NCBI RefSeq assembly: GCF_000002985.6
Contig: NC_003281.10
Location: 806,001-870,000 of the forward strand
DNA: 64,000 nt
Direction: 5' to 3'
From: Caenorhabditis elegans
Taxonomy: Eukaryota; Nematoda; Chromadorea; Rhabditida; Rhabditidae
The position numbers were made by a program, and so were the translations under genes. Positions 45,446 to 56,309 of this stretch are shown one piece after another (the stretch's first letter is position 1; every line of letters starts with the position of its first letter). The notes beneath the pieces were generated by a model, which made no database searches, was not told where the DNA came from, and worked only from the letters and a program-made list of their open reading frames with translations.

Positions 45446-46396
45446 TTATTTCGGTGGGCTCAAGTTAGTTTTGACGATGGCAGATGGAGTTGGAGCTGAA
45501 AATTTTATTTATTTCTCTCTGATTTTCAGAAATTTCAAGCCTACATTCTTGGAAGGAATACCAAGTTTGTTCAGCATGAGCTCTTCCGGTCTTTGCCACG
45601 TCAACAGCCTCTATCGGATAACAAAAGGCGGCCATCGTGGCCAAGCCGATGGTAGTGGTGAGGAGACGTCCGACCGGGCCACGTTTCAGGCCTAAAACGA
45701 ATCCGGCCATTCCACCAACGGTGATTGCTGCGGCTTTTGGAAGAGCAGTCCATTCTTCTGTCAGATATGCATTGCATTTGGTCGCCGCTTTTTTTGTTTG
45801 AGTCATCGCACAATCGACAACTTTGAAGCGTTCCTGAAACAAAAATCGGTGATAAAAATATATTTTTCACAAAATTAGTTTAATTTTTACTTTTACTCAA
45901 TTTAATGATATTAAAAATTTTCAATTTCCTCTCGAAAATGGATATTTTCAATGTATTTTTTTCTTTTGTGAAACACATTCGGTTTTCACTTGAAAAAACT
46001 ACAGATATCAAATAATTACTTAAATACAAAAAATTAGCTAAATAAAATAATCCAAACTCTTCTTTTAAAAAAAAACCAATTAAAAACGAAATATAATTTT
46101 TTCTCCACATAAAATCGCGTAAAACTCACAGCAACACGATCATACTCCTGCTCACATGCGATACGAATAGTCGCGAATTCTCTTTGAAGAGGAAGTGGCT
46201 CTTCTGGAAGGAATTTCTGCTTCAGTGGAGCATTATCTTCAGCATAAATCGGAAGTTGCTCAATCTTAATAGGTTTTGAATCTCCATTATTCGTCGTGTT
46301 TTTCGAGGTGACAAGTTGCCAGAATTGTCCAAAAACATTTGTCACTTGTTCACCGGCGTTTGAAATTGTCTCCACAATCGGCTTGTCTTGTGTCAT
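45446..46396 (-). CDS. moma-1: MICOS-associated apolipoprotein O-like inner membrane protein
   Basis: Three minus-strand exons (46396-46130, 45833-45545, 45495-45446) encode 201 aa. A polar N-terminal half precedes two short hydrophobic segments with glycine zippers (AAAITVGGMAGFVLGL and LLTTTIGLATMAAFCYP), the APOO/MIC26-MIC27 layout. The last intron is only 49 nt, and splicing it replaces a read-through tail with SPTPSAIVKTNLSPPK, giving a neat stop. Cysteine-bearing helices before the membrane region also fit the family. MOMA-1 shapes mitochondrial cristae as a MICOS component. TTTTCCAG lies directly before the ATG, suggesting trans-splicing, possibly as the second gene of a rnp-5/moma-1 operon. 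Confidence 0.9.
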
Positions 46397-46510
46397 CTGG
46401 AAAATCAAGCGGTAAAACAATAAAATAATAAAACAAGAATAAATATTTTAAAATTGATTAGCTTATTATAATTATTAAAAAACCATGAAGAAATAAGTAT
46501 TCCTACATTT

Positions 46511-46676
46511 GTGGCGCAAAATATCTCGTAGCGCAGGCTCTGTGTCGATTTACGGAGTTTGTGTTTATTCACGATGCGCCTTTAAACAATTATTTAAAAT
46601 TGATTTTCTTTGTATTTAATTACCACTTTTTCATAAATCGACACCGACGCCTGCGCTACTATATATTTCGCGCCAG
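46511..46676. repeat. MITE between moma-1 and rnp-5
   Basis: Left TGGCGCAAAATATCTCGTAG (then CGCAGGC) and right GCCTGCGCTACTATATATTT (then CGCGCCA) are inverted copies. The interior TGTCGATTTACG block recurs within the recq-1 intron at 51976-52000. No clear target duplication. Confidence 0.7.
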
Positions 46677-46939
46677 GCTTTCTTGTTTTTTTTTTAAATA
46701 TTTTCTAACATTTAAACCCCTCTGAGGACGGTTTTAAAATTAAAATAGATAATTAACAGGCAATTAACCATGTCTTTAACCAATCCAAATTACCCTTAAA
46801 ACACCCAAAATAATTTATTAAAAAAACGAAAATTGGGGAGATCTTTTGCATAACAAAACAGAAGAATAATAAACAAAGGATGTTCAGAATTTGGACAGTT
46901 TAGAATGGGGTTTTAAAATGGAACGTCAGTAATGGAAGT

Positions 46940-47908
46940 TTAAGAACGCGATCTTCTGCCGGCTGGAGAACGAGAGCGGCTGGCACGGCGGAATCTGTTG
47001 GGCCCTCCAAGTGGCATATTGTTGGCTCCTGAGCCACGGCCGCCCATTGGAGAACGTCTGCGATGTGGTGGTGGACTGCGGCCTCTGGAATTTGATGAAA
47101 ATTATCAAAATATACTACTTTTCCTTGATTACTTACCCTCTTCTCATTGGTGACATTCTGTCTCTTGGTGGCGGCGAGCGTCTTCTAAATGGAGAACTTC
47201 TACGCTGGAATGGGACAGATTGTCGTCCGATAGTCATTTCGACGTGAACAGCCATTCCATCGATTTGTCCTCCATCCATGTGCTTGATCGACTTTTCGGC
47301 GTCTTCCAAATTGTCATATTCAACGTATCCATATCCACGATGAACATGGTTATGGAAGCGATCTGGTGGAAGATCGACATTCTTGATGGCTCCGTAGATC
47401 GAGAAAATCTCCTCGAGGTGCGTTTTCAGAACATTTCTGCTCAAATTTTTGATCACTACACGCTTGGCCGGACTGGCTGATCTTGCTGCTGGGCTTCTCC
47501 TCGGAGAAGCGCGTCTCCTCTGACGGCTCCCGCTTCTGTCACGACGATCACGACGTGGTGGCGATGGGGATGGACGACGGCGACGTGGTGGTGATGGTGA
47601 TGGTCGCATTGGGCGATCGCGATCCGCGCGTGCTCCTCTTGGCGGTGAACCACGACGGATTGGAGAACGAGAGCGTCCTCCACGAGCTGGTGGGCGGGTA
47701 TCACGACGACGTGGTGAGCGAGAACGAGAACGGCCACTGGACGATGAGCTGGAGGAGCGAGATCCTGATGAACTACTTCTGAAATATCGATTATTAAGCT
47801 ATTGTATGAAAATTGTAAAGCATACCCAGAAGATGACGATCCAGAGCTACTGGACGAGCTGCTTGAAGACGAGCGAGCCCTCTTTTTGGTTTCTTCTTTC
47901 TCAACCAT
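46940..47908 (-). CDS. rnp-5: RNPS1-like SR-related splicing and EJC factor
   Basis: Three minus-strand exons (47908-47826, 47778-47137, 47084-46940) encode 289 aa. A polyserine N-terminus (MVEKEETKKRARSSSS) leads into RS/RP-rich sequence (SRSRSPRRR, PSPSPPRRRRP). One RRM follows: RVVIKNLSRNV (RNP2-like), then HRGYGYVEYDN (RNP1-like) and HVEMTI. The C-terminal tail is rich in RRSP/RRSPPP and ends RSRS. RNPS1 belongs to the ASAP/PSAP complexes, deposited with the exon junction complex, and influences splicing and nonsense-mediated decay. It is divergently transcribed from the gene at 48239. Confidence 0.93.
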
Positions 47909-48238
47909 ACTGAAAAATTATTTCATATACTCGAATAGACATCAACTAAGTAAGAAAATTTTCACCGCGTGGTGTTCGAGCAGAAGAAGAGACAGAATGT
48001 TGGCTAAAGCGCTTACTTTTTTGAGTAAATAATTAACCAAAAACAAGAATTACGGATTTTCAAATAAATTTTTAATTGAAAAACAAGAAAAAACCTATAG
48101 AAAAACTATAGAATTGAAAATATCGAATCATTTTTCGAAGAGACGCGGGTGAATGATTTACGGTAAACAACGCGCGCGGTGGAATATCGGAGTGTCGTTG
48201 CAAAACAAAACACTTTCGTTTTTTTTTTCAATTTCAAA
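47909..48238. promoter_or_regulatory. Shared bidirectional promoter
   Basis: 330 nt separate the start codons of rnp-5 (minus) and the helical-protein gene (plus). GC-rich words (AGACGCGGGTGAATG, AACGCGCGCGG) near 48140-48180 stand out from the AT-rich flanks. Regulatory role inferred from spacing. Confidence 0.45.
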
Positions 48239-50432
48239 ATGGACTCTGCAGAATCTGAACTTTTAGAAGAAGAAGAGCTCCCAGAAATCAAATATATCGA
48301 CTCTGCAGAATTCCAAAATTTCGATAATAACGCTGATCAGCGTGAAATTCAGTTTCGATGGATGGAAGCATTTGAAACAAAAGGTAATTTTTTCCCAAAA
48401 AAGTATTTTAGCACTAAATTCTTTTGCAGAACCAAGATGGTTTAGGCTTCTTGACGAATTCATCACTCCACTTTCTGGAAAACGTGGATATTGTTCTCGA
48501 ATCGTCGAGAAGTACGCTCGAGTACTTCTTCATCAAGGATTTGAGTTGAGCCAGACGGATGGGCCGCTTCGTGTCGCAGCAATTGCGGCTTCGAGAGATG
48601 TGGGACAAGCCGGAAATCTTCCATCAGTATTGAACAATTTATCAGAAGTTACAAGACATCTGAATCTTGCTCAGTATGCCAGCACATCGCTCGCCACTGT
48701 AGGACAGAGGAAATTCGCAAATGAAGTCGTCCAGTGAGTGATTTTTTTTAAAATTTTATCTTTTCAATGGAAATTTCTTTCAGAAAAACTGTGAATCAAG
48801 AGCGCCTTGGTTGTTTTCACCTGTTCCTCATTGGATACCGCGAAGGACTCGAAAATCTTCTCTCAAATCATCGACACCTGCGAAATTTTCGATATAGTGC
48901 AAAAAAACGGCATGACCTTCTGACGGAGCACATTAAGAATATATTTCAAGAGCGAGATTCGTTTATTCAAGCACCAGAAGCTAGCAGCTTCGCACTTCAG
49001 ACGGTTCTAGAAAACTGGACATTTCCACTTCAAAATGAACAAATTGTACAACTCGCCCATGCGAATACTCTTCAAATGCGCGCTCTTCACGTCAAAGGAG
49101 ACGGTTTTTATTTTCTAAACGAAGCACTCAATGTGGCTATTGCATTCAACTGGTCCAGCTCCCAGGAAGAAATGGAAGAATTCTATTCAATTTTTACTCC
49201 ACAAGCGACAAATCCACGTGGAAAACGAATTTTTCAATTTTGGAAAATGATTTCCAAGTACGATAGGAGTAATGGAAATGCACAAGGATTCTTGGTGACT
49301 GCTCAGCGATTAGAAGAGGAATCCAAGTCAGATGATATTGGAGCTGGATGTGTGACAGCTGTGGAACTTGCGTGTAAAATTCGCAACCAGTGTGATCAGC
49401 ATGAAGACTTGTCAGTTTTCCGCTGGATTCCAGAGTTTCATATTTAGCAGGCCCAAAACGAATGCTTGGCAGATCCAAATTTTTCGCTCAATAAACAGCA
49501 AATTTACCTCTCTTTTCGTTTTCTCCTTCAATAAATCGAGACAGTCTGTCTGCTTTGGTCAGCTAAACATTTAGACCAAAGTTAGGTATGATAAATATTT
49601 AGCAGACCAAAGTTAGGTATGCTAAATATTTAGTAGACCAAAGTTGGGTATGCTAAATATTTAGCAGGCCAAAGTTAGGTATGATAAATATTTAGCAGAC
49701 CACAGTTAGGTATGCTATATGTTTAGCAGACCAAAGTTGGGTATGCTAAATATTTAGCAGACCAAAATTAGGTATGCTATATATTTAACACACCAAAGTT
49801 AGGTATCCTAAATATTTAGCAGACCAAAGTTGGGTATGCTAAATATTTAGTAGACCCAACTCGAATACTTAAATAGCAAATTCTTCGTTAAAAAAACAAC
49901 AACATTAGCTGAAAATGAGCCAAACCTCAGAGAAATCAATAATAATAATATTAACTGTTTTAGAAGTAAAACCATCATGGATACAATAACCCGTCACCCA
50001 TCTCTCGGCCCCCGTATGATGCAATTAGCCGAACGATGTGGCGTTGGATACGAAAATGAAGAGATTATTCATCAAATCTGCGATCGGTTCTCCTTGCATC
50101 CTAGTGAGCCCACGTGGTTAGACTATGTGGAGAACCTAGTTCAAACGGTCGGAAGATTTGGATCAGTGAAAGAGACCATGCAGAAATCTCTAAAAATCAT
50201 GTTCGAATTCCTGGATTTTGACTCTAACCGATTCAATGAACGAGCATGGAGTCTCTTTGAGAAAGTTCTGAGCCTAACTGATCCCTCGTTTGTGGTGCCT
50301 GAATGGAGAACAAGATTCGACTGGTGGCCGAAATATCAAAGATTAAGAGCAAAAGATGGGCGGAAAATGAGCAACATGGCTACGAAAACGAGGAATGATG
50401 TGCTGGAAGCACTAGAAGAATTGGTTCTCTGA
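48239..50432 (+). CDS. Conserved-looking helical protein, unrecognised
   Basis: Four exons (48239-48383, 48430-48733, 48784-49410, 49964-50432) encode 514 aa. The N-terminus is strongly acidic (DSAESELLEEEELPEI). The rest reads as a soluble, mostly alpha-helical protein with no signal peptide, membrane segment or zinc motif (for example RIVEKYARVLLHQGFELSQ and RSAKKRHDLL-like helices). The last join (GAAGACTT|GTCAGT to TTTTAG|AAGTAAAACC) keeps frame and removes an intron of 553 nt holding a 31-bp tandem array; without that splice the frame would end shortly after 49410 at SVFRWIPEFHI. It appears to be the first gene of a cluster with recq-1 and the exosome gene. I do not recognise the family; K02F3.1 may be its locus name. 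Confidence 0.8.
49573..49851 (+). repeat. Nine tandem 31-bp units in an intron
   Basis: Exactly nine units (279 nt) of the pattern AGACCAAAGTTAGGTATGCT then AAATATTTAGC. Substitutions are scattered among units and none changes the length. Each unit contains TATTTAG (acceptor-like) and TTAG|GTATG (donor-like). Confidence 0.9.
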
Positions 50433-50643
50433 ACTTTGTTTTGTTATTATTTTTGTTGATTTTTTGTTGTTAATTGTTGTTAAAATACGGGTCTTTTTTC
50501 TCAGAATCGGTGTGAAAAAATTTGAATTTTTATTATTATAGGTTATTTTTTAACTATCCAAAAAGCCTTATCGTATGGCTACTTTCATATTTTCACGTGG
50601 AAATATCTTCTTTTATGTAAACAAAATAACTATTCCAGATCTC

Positions 50644-53600
50644 ATGAGCGATGTTCTGCTCTCCAAGTTGTCCACAGAGCTTGCCGATCTCGACGGAGAA
50701 ATCGGGCAGATTGATCAACAAATCAGCCAATTAAGACGAAAGAAATCGGAATTAACTCAAAAAAGGCAGGCTGTTAGTGACCGATCTCAACCAGCTAAAT
50801 GTCTTTAAAATATTTATTTCAGATCGAGCGAAAAATCGAACTAAAAACGAATGAAGACTCGGATGTTGTGACGGATCGTTGGGATCGAGATGGGTTCCCA
50901 TGGTCCGATGAAGCTACAAAGATCCTTAAAGAACAATTTCATTTGGAAAAGTTCAGACCTCTTCAGAGAGCCGCAATCAATGCAGTAATGAGTAAAGAAG
51001 ATGCAGTTGTTATCTTAAGCACAGGCGGTGGAAAGAGTCTTTGTTATCAGCTTCCAGCATTACTTGCAAATGGGCTGGCACTCGTCGTTTCTCCATTAAT
51101 TTCTCTCGTTGAAGATCAAATTCTACAATTGAGAAGTCTCGGTATCGATTCTTCAAGTCTTAATGCCAACACATCAAAAGAAGAAGCTAAACGAGTGGAG
51201 GATGCGATCACAAATAAAGATTCAAAGTTTCGACTTCTCTATGTAACTCCTGAAAAGCTGGCCAAATCGAAAAAAATGATGAATAAGCTGGAGAAGTCAC
51301 TATCCGTAGGCTTTCTGAAGCTTATCGCAATCGATGAAGTACACTGTTGTTCGCAATGGGGACATGATTTTAGAACTGATTATTCGTTCTTGAATGTTCT
51401 CAAAAGACAGTTCAAGTAGGGTTTATCTATTTAGAAAACGAAAAGATTTGATAAATATTTTCAGAGGTGTCCCGATCCTTGGACTCACCGCCACTGCCAC
51501 CAGTAATGTTCTCGACGATGTGAAGGATATGCTCGGGATCCAAGCAGCTCTCACATTCCGTGCCGGATTCAACAGATCAAATTTGAAGTATAAAGTGGTT
51601 CAAAAACCAGGATCCGAAGACGAGTGTACCGAGGAAATCGCAAAGACCATCAAAAGAGATTTTGCCGGACAAACTGGCATCATTTACTGCCTATCACGAA
51701 ATGATTGTGAAAAAGTGGCAAAAGCGTTGAAATCGCATGGAATCAAGGCAAAACACTATCATGCCTATATGGAACCTGTCGATCGAAGTGGAGCTCATCA
51801 GGGTTGGATTTCCGGAAAAATTCAAGTGATTGTGGCGACTGTCGCATTCGGAATGGGCATTGATAAGCCAAATGTTCGATTCGTCATTCATCACTCGTTG
51901 CCAAAATCTATTGAAAATTACTACCAGGCGAGTGCTCGGATTCTCTTAAGAATGACAAAGCAGAAAAACAAATCTGACACGGGCATGTGTCGATTTACGC
52001 AGCTCTTGTGTACTCCTGAGGCTCTTTTTCGCAGGTGGGAGTACACAAATTAACATTTTAGAAGTTTGCACAAATTTTAAAATATTTTTTGCGGTCTTTT
52101 CGGAAAAGGTCAGAAAAATTTTTTTTTGGAAAATGATCCCAAAAAAATCTGATTTTTAACAATAAATGTATTCTTCAAAAAAAAATGAAGAACTGGCCGG
52201 GAAAATATTCAAAATCCCTTTAAAACTCGATTTTTCAGGAAAGTGGAAGAGCAGGTAGAGATGGACAGCCTGCCACGTGTATTCTATATTATCGACTCGC
52301 AGATATCTTTAAACAATCGTCAATGGTACAACAAGAACGAACGGGTATTCAGAATTTGTATAATATGGTTAGATATGCGGCTGATTCGAGCACATGTCGA
52401 CGGGTAAAGCTTGCGGAGCATTTTGAAGAAGCTTGGGAACCATCTTGGTGTCAAAAGCAGTGTGACACTTGTGAAAATGGAAATGGTACGTTTGCAATTC
52501 CGGTAATTTTGAGTTTGGAGTTTTAAAGGTGGAGTAGCGCCAGTGTGGAAATTGCTTTAAAACACGCCTATGGTACCACAATGATCGGATATCATGATAA
52601 AAAAATTCAAAAAAATTTTCTAAATTTTATATGATTTTTTGAAAATTGAAAAAATCTCAGTTTTTGCCTAATTCCTATTTGAATTAGCGCTAATTGGATT
52701 TGTTCGATGGAGCGCGCTTGCACGTTTTTTAAATTTATTTATTTTATTTTTTGTTATTTTCCACCGATTTTCAATGTTTCCGGTGTATTTTTGCTTGAAT
52801 TTTCAAGAAAAAGTCAAAATAAATGCAAATTTTCGTTTAAAAAGCACGCTTACAGGCGTAAATCAGTGAAATTAATTAATTCAGGTTCAAAATCGTTTGA
52901 AAGCGTTGCTTTTTCATTTTTACGCCTGTAAGCGTGTTTTTTAATCGAAAATTTGCATTTATTTTGACTTTTTCTCTAAAATTCAAGCAAAAATACAACG
53001 AAAACATTGAAAATCGGTGGAAAATAACAAATAAATAAAATAAATAAATTTTAAAACGTGCAAGCGCGCTCTATCGAACAAATCCAATTAGCGGTAATTC
53101 AAATAAAAATTAGGCAAAAACTGAGATTTTTTCAATTTTCAAAAAATCGTATAAAATTTAGAAAACTTTTTTGAATTTTTTTTATCATGATATTCGGTCA
53201 TTGTGGTACCATAGGCGTGTTTTAAAGCAATTTCCCCACTGGCGCTACTCCACCTTTAAAATAAAAATATTTTGTACCAGCCGTATTGCGGACCTTCATG
53301 AAAATTTTAGAACTTTCCAAATCTTGCTAGAAAATTCTTTAAGTTTCAAGGTTTTTGCAGAATGTTAAATTTAAATTTTCCGCCAAAACTTTTTCACCGA
53401 AAATTTTAATTCCGGCCAGAATAGTTTTCTCAGAAAATTCGATTTTCCCGCAAACATTTTCTTAGAAAATTTGAAGTAATGCCAAAACTTATGGGTCTCG
53501 CCACGATTTGAAAACTATCCCCAAACTCAATTTTTTCTAAACAGACAAACAACAATTGTGATATCCCCATGTTTTTTAATATAAGTATGATGTAATCAGG

Positions 53601-54048
53601 AAGAGGAAAAAGCGACATTTGATTGTCCATGTTTGTGATAAAATATTTTTCAGGATTCGTTGGGACTTCTTCAAAAGAATCTACAGATGTCAGTGAAGCA
53701 GCCAAGACAACCGTTCGTATAATCGAGGAACATCTGAACTCGGCAAAAGATGGAAGTGGAAGGATCACTGGAAATAAGCTCGTCGAGCTCCTCACGAAGA
53801 AATTAAAAGGATCGAGAAATCGAGAGTTTTGTGAAAAGCTGATTGTCAATCTTTTGCTAGAAGGCTATCTTCAAGAAGATTTCCATTATACCGTATATTC
53901 AGTTATCAGCTATGTGGTAATCGGATCGAAATGGCGGGTTTATAATGGAAAAGATGCGATTAAAATGAGACATGTTGAAGAATCGAAAAGCCGGAAAAGA
54001 AAAGCATCAAGTTCAGTTGAAGAAGAAGATGTTATGGTTCTGGATTAA
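50644..54048 (+). CDS. recq-1: RecQ1-type ATP-dependent DNA helicase
   Basis: Exons 50644-50772, 50823-51415, 51465-51927, 52239-52485 and 53654-54048 encode 608 aa. An N-terminal coiled coil (QIDQQISQLRRKKSEL) precedes the helicase core: motif 0 (FRPLQRAAINAVM), motif I (LSTGGGKSLCYQLPAL), motif II (IDEVHCCSQWGHDF), motif III (GLTATAT), motif V (VATVAFGMGIDKPNVR) and motif VI (YYQESGRAGRDGQ). A zinc-binding RQC segment follows (CRRVKLAEHF, CQKQCDTCENG), then a winged-helix-like C-terminus and a basic tail. The length matches human RECQL1 and no HRDC domain is present. The protein unwinds 3'-5' and acts in genome maintenance. TTCCAG at 50633-50638 lies just upstream of the ATG, about 200 nt after the previous stop, as in a downstream operon gene. 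Intron 3 has a GC donor. Confidence 0.93.
52522..53260. mobile_element. 740-nt palindromic TTTAAA-type element in recq-1 intron
   Basis: Arms of about 350 nt: TTTAAAGGTGGAGTAGCGCC at the left and its complement, ending CACCTTTAAA, at the right, sharing ACACGCCTATGGTACCACA and TTTTACGCCTGTAAGCGTG-type blocks. The interior ACGCCTGTAAGCGTG pair forms the centre. It fits the C. elegans palindromic families that carry TTTAAA at both ends. It occupies most of recq-1 intron 4. Confidence 0.85.
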
Positions 54049-54201
54049 CTTATTTTATTGCTTCAAATCAATAATAATTGTTTTTTTTTCATTTTTGAAA
54101 CTGTTGAATGTTACTTAAATACGGGTTTTTTTCACCCATTCATACCTGATTTTTAATTGCTATTCTATCAAACCGATCAAATTCCCAAACTTTTCAGCAA
54201 A

Positions 54202-55164
54202 ATGCCAACGACTCGTTCAAATCTCAGTATTCCGTTGACTCATCTCGCCAGAATCGACGATGATCGTATGGAAACCGACTCCGAAGAGCACAAAAGAGCC
54301 AATACAGCCTTCAGACCGCTTTGTGTCAAATGTGGAGTCTTTGGAGCACAAGATGGATCGGGATATGCTGAATTTGGAAATACCCGAGTTTTGGCACAAA
54401 TGTGCGGTTTATTTCAAAAAAAAATCCAAGCAAATTTTTCCAAAAAAAACGCGATTATCAAACTCAAAAAGTTGCCGGAAATTTTTTGATGTTTTTCAAA
54501 ATTAAATTTAGTCTTTTTCACCCATTTTGCACTGTTTTCCATTAAAAAATTATTTTCGTTTCGAGACTCGTAAACCTGTCACATATCACTACTAAATAAA
54601 ATAACACAAACTAAGCCATATAAACTAAAAATTTTCAGCACAGGACCTGATGGTGACGGAAAATGGGAAGAGGATCGTGCTAAGATCACAATCGAACTGA
54701 AAGGAATTGAAGATTCGGTAAAAGTCGCAGAATATCGTGCTCAACTGGCGTCTGCAGTATCTGCTGTGATTTTCGCGAGCAAATATCCTGGAAAAGTGAT
54801 CGAAATCGAGATAACCGTTCTTTCGGATGATGGTGGTGTTCTTTCAACTGCACTTTCAGCTGTCACACTAGCCATTTCTCATTCTGGAATTGAAAATATG
54901 GGATTAATGGCCAGTGTTCATGTGGCAATGAATTCTGATGGAGAATGCTTGACGGATCCATCAACTTCCGAATCCGAAGGAGCCATCGGTGGCGTCACAT
55001 TCGCTTTCGTTCCGAATCTTGGCCAAACAACGTGTGTGGACATTTACGGACGAATCCCTCTCAAATCCACGTCATCACTTTTGGAATTTGCGAAGCAAAG
55101 AGCGTGTGCTCTGGTTCCGACGATTCATAAGGCAATTGTGAACAGTGTGCGAGAGAGAAAATAA
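54202..55164 (+). CDS. exos-4.2: Exosome core RNase PH-like subunit (RRP41/MTR3 type)
   Basis: Two exons (54202-54401, 54639-55164) encode 241 aa. RNase PH fold landmarks are visible: FRPLCVKCGVFGAQDGSGYA, EFGNTRVLAQITGP, KYPGKVIEIEITVLSDDGG, LSTALSAVTLAISHSGI and VTFAFVPNLGQ. These proteins form the hexameric ring of the RNA exosome and are catalytically inert in animals; the usual phosphate-binding arginines and catalytic Asp pattern are not evident here. TTTTCAG at 54192-54198 sits 4 nt before the ATG and only about 150 nt after the recq-1 stop, suggesting SL2-type trans-splicing downstream in an operon. AATAAA overlaps the stop codon. The RRP41 versus MTR3 assignment is unsure; the symbol is from memory of Y6D11A.1. 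Confidence 0.85.
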
Positions 55165-56309
55165 ATGTGTTGACAATTTTTAAATTTATCTCTCATTCCG
55201 AATATCTAATTTAGAAAAAAAAGTTTTTGCCCGATTATTTGAAAATACATTTTTCCGTCTAAATTGAACATTAAATAGAAATATAAAATTGAATTCGACA
55301 AAATTTTTTTTGAAAATATTTTTTAGTTCGTGATTTCAAGCTGAAATATAAAAAAACAGATATTCAAAATATCATGCTCAAAAAAAATATGGAAAAAAGA
55401 AATATCTTCGTTTGCATTAAATTTTTTTCGAATTCTTGAAAATTTTTTTCGAATTCTTGAGAATGAGAATTTGAAAAAAAAAATCTCAAGCGAAAATATT
55501 GAACATTTCCATATTTTTGAGCATGATATTTTGAATATCGGTTTTTTTTTATTTTAGCTCGAAATCACGAATTTCAAAAATTTGTCAAAATTAACATTAC
55601 CGAATTCACAAGTTTAAAAAGGATTAAAAATTAACATTACCGAATTCACAAGTTTAAAAAGGATTAAACTTGTGAATTCGGTAAAGTTAATTTTGACAAA
55701 TTTTTGAAATTCGTGATTTCGAGCTAAAATATAAAAAAAAACCGATATTCAAAATATCATGCTCGAAAATATGGAAATGTTCAATATTTTCGCTTGAGAT
55801 TTTTTTTTCAAATTCTCAAGAATTCGAAAAAAAAATTTTTATTTTTAAAACGCTCAATTTAGACGGGAAAATGTATTTTTCAAAATCGGACGAAAACTTC
55901 TTTTTTTTCTAAATTAGATATTCGCCGATACATTTTCTAAAAATTCAATTAATTATCCCCGATTTCACTTCAAATGCACCCCCTTCCATCTTTAATGAAT
56001 GGGAGGAAAGAGCGCTCCACTGCACACAGATTCTTTGAGTAAATATAATACTGTTTAGTCACCTTCCCTTTTGCCTTCTCCGTCGTTTCTTTCTCATTTC
56101 TTTCTTGTTGATTTTGTTGTTGTTTCCCTTTTCATTTTGTTCAACCGTCGTGGTTTTCACAGTTTTCCTTCATTTTAAATACAATGAATTCAGAATTCTC
56201 TATGCATTTAATACCCTTCTTATTCCGTCGCTGGTCGCGGTTTTGTATTTTAATTCCTTTTTAATTGTTTTTGTACATTTCTCTCTCTATTTTCTACACT
56301 TTCAGAAAA
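55165..56309. other. Intergenic region between exosome gene and arx-4
   Basis: Mostly the palindrome at 55199-55924. A pyrimidine-rich stretch at 56060-56300 leads into the arx-4 start and its TTTCAG trans-splice-type acceptor (56300-56305). Confidence 0.6.
55199..55924. mobile_element. 725-nt AT-rich palindrome
   Basis: Left CGAATATCTAATTTAGAAAA and right TTTTCTAAATTAGATATTCG are inverted ends. Arms of about 340 nt also share GAAAATACATTTTTC and GATATTCAAAATATCATGCT. Near the centre, ATTAACATTACCGAATTCAC is tandemly duplicated 38 nt apart, breaking arm symmetry. Confidence 0.8.

Noticed and set aside
45465-45544. Read-through C-terminus of moma-1 (RLEISENQREINK...)
   Set aside because: A 49-nt intron with GTAGGC...TTTTCAG borders removes it and yields a short in-frame terminal exon; both the intron size and the new C-terminus look typical.
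47456-47908. His/Val-rich 150-codon minus-strand ORF
   Set aside because: Alternative frame of the rnp-5 RS-repeat exon. Only the RS frame joins to the RRM exon and the polyserine first exon.
49573-49851. Regularly spaced repeat resembling a CRISPR array
   Set aside because: Units are contiguous without unique spacers, and the host is an animal; it is a minisatellite.
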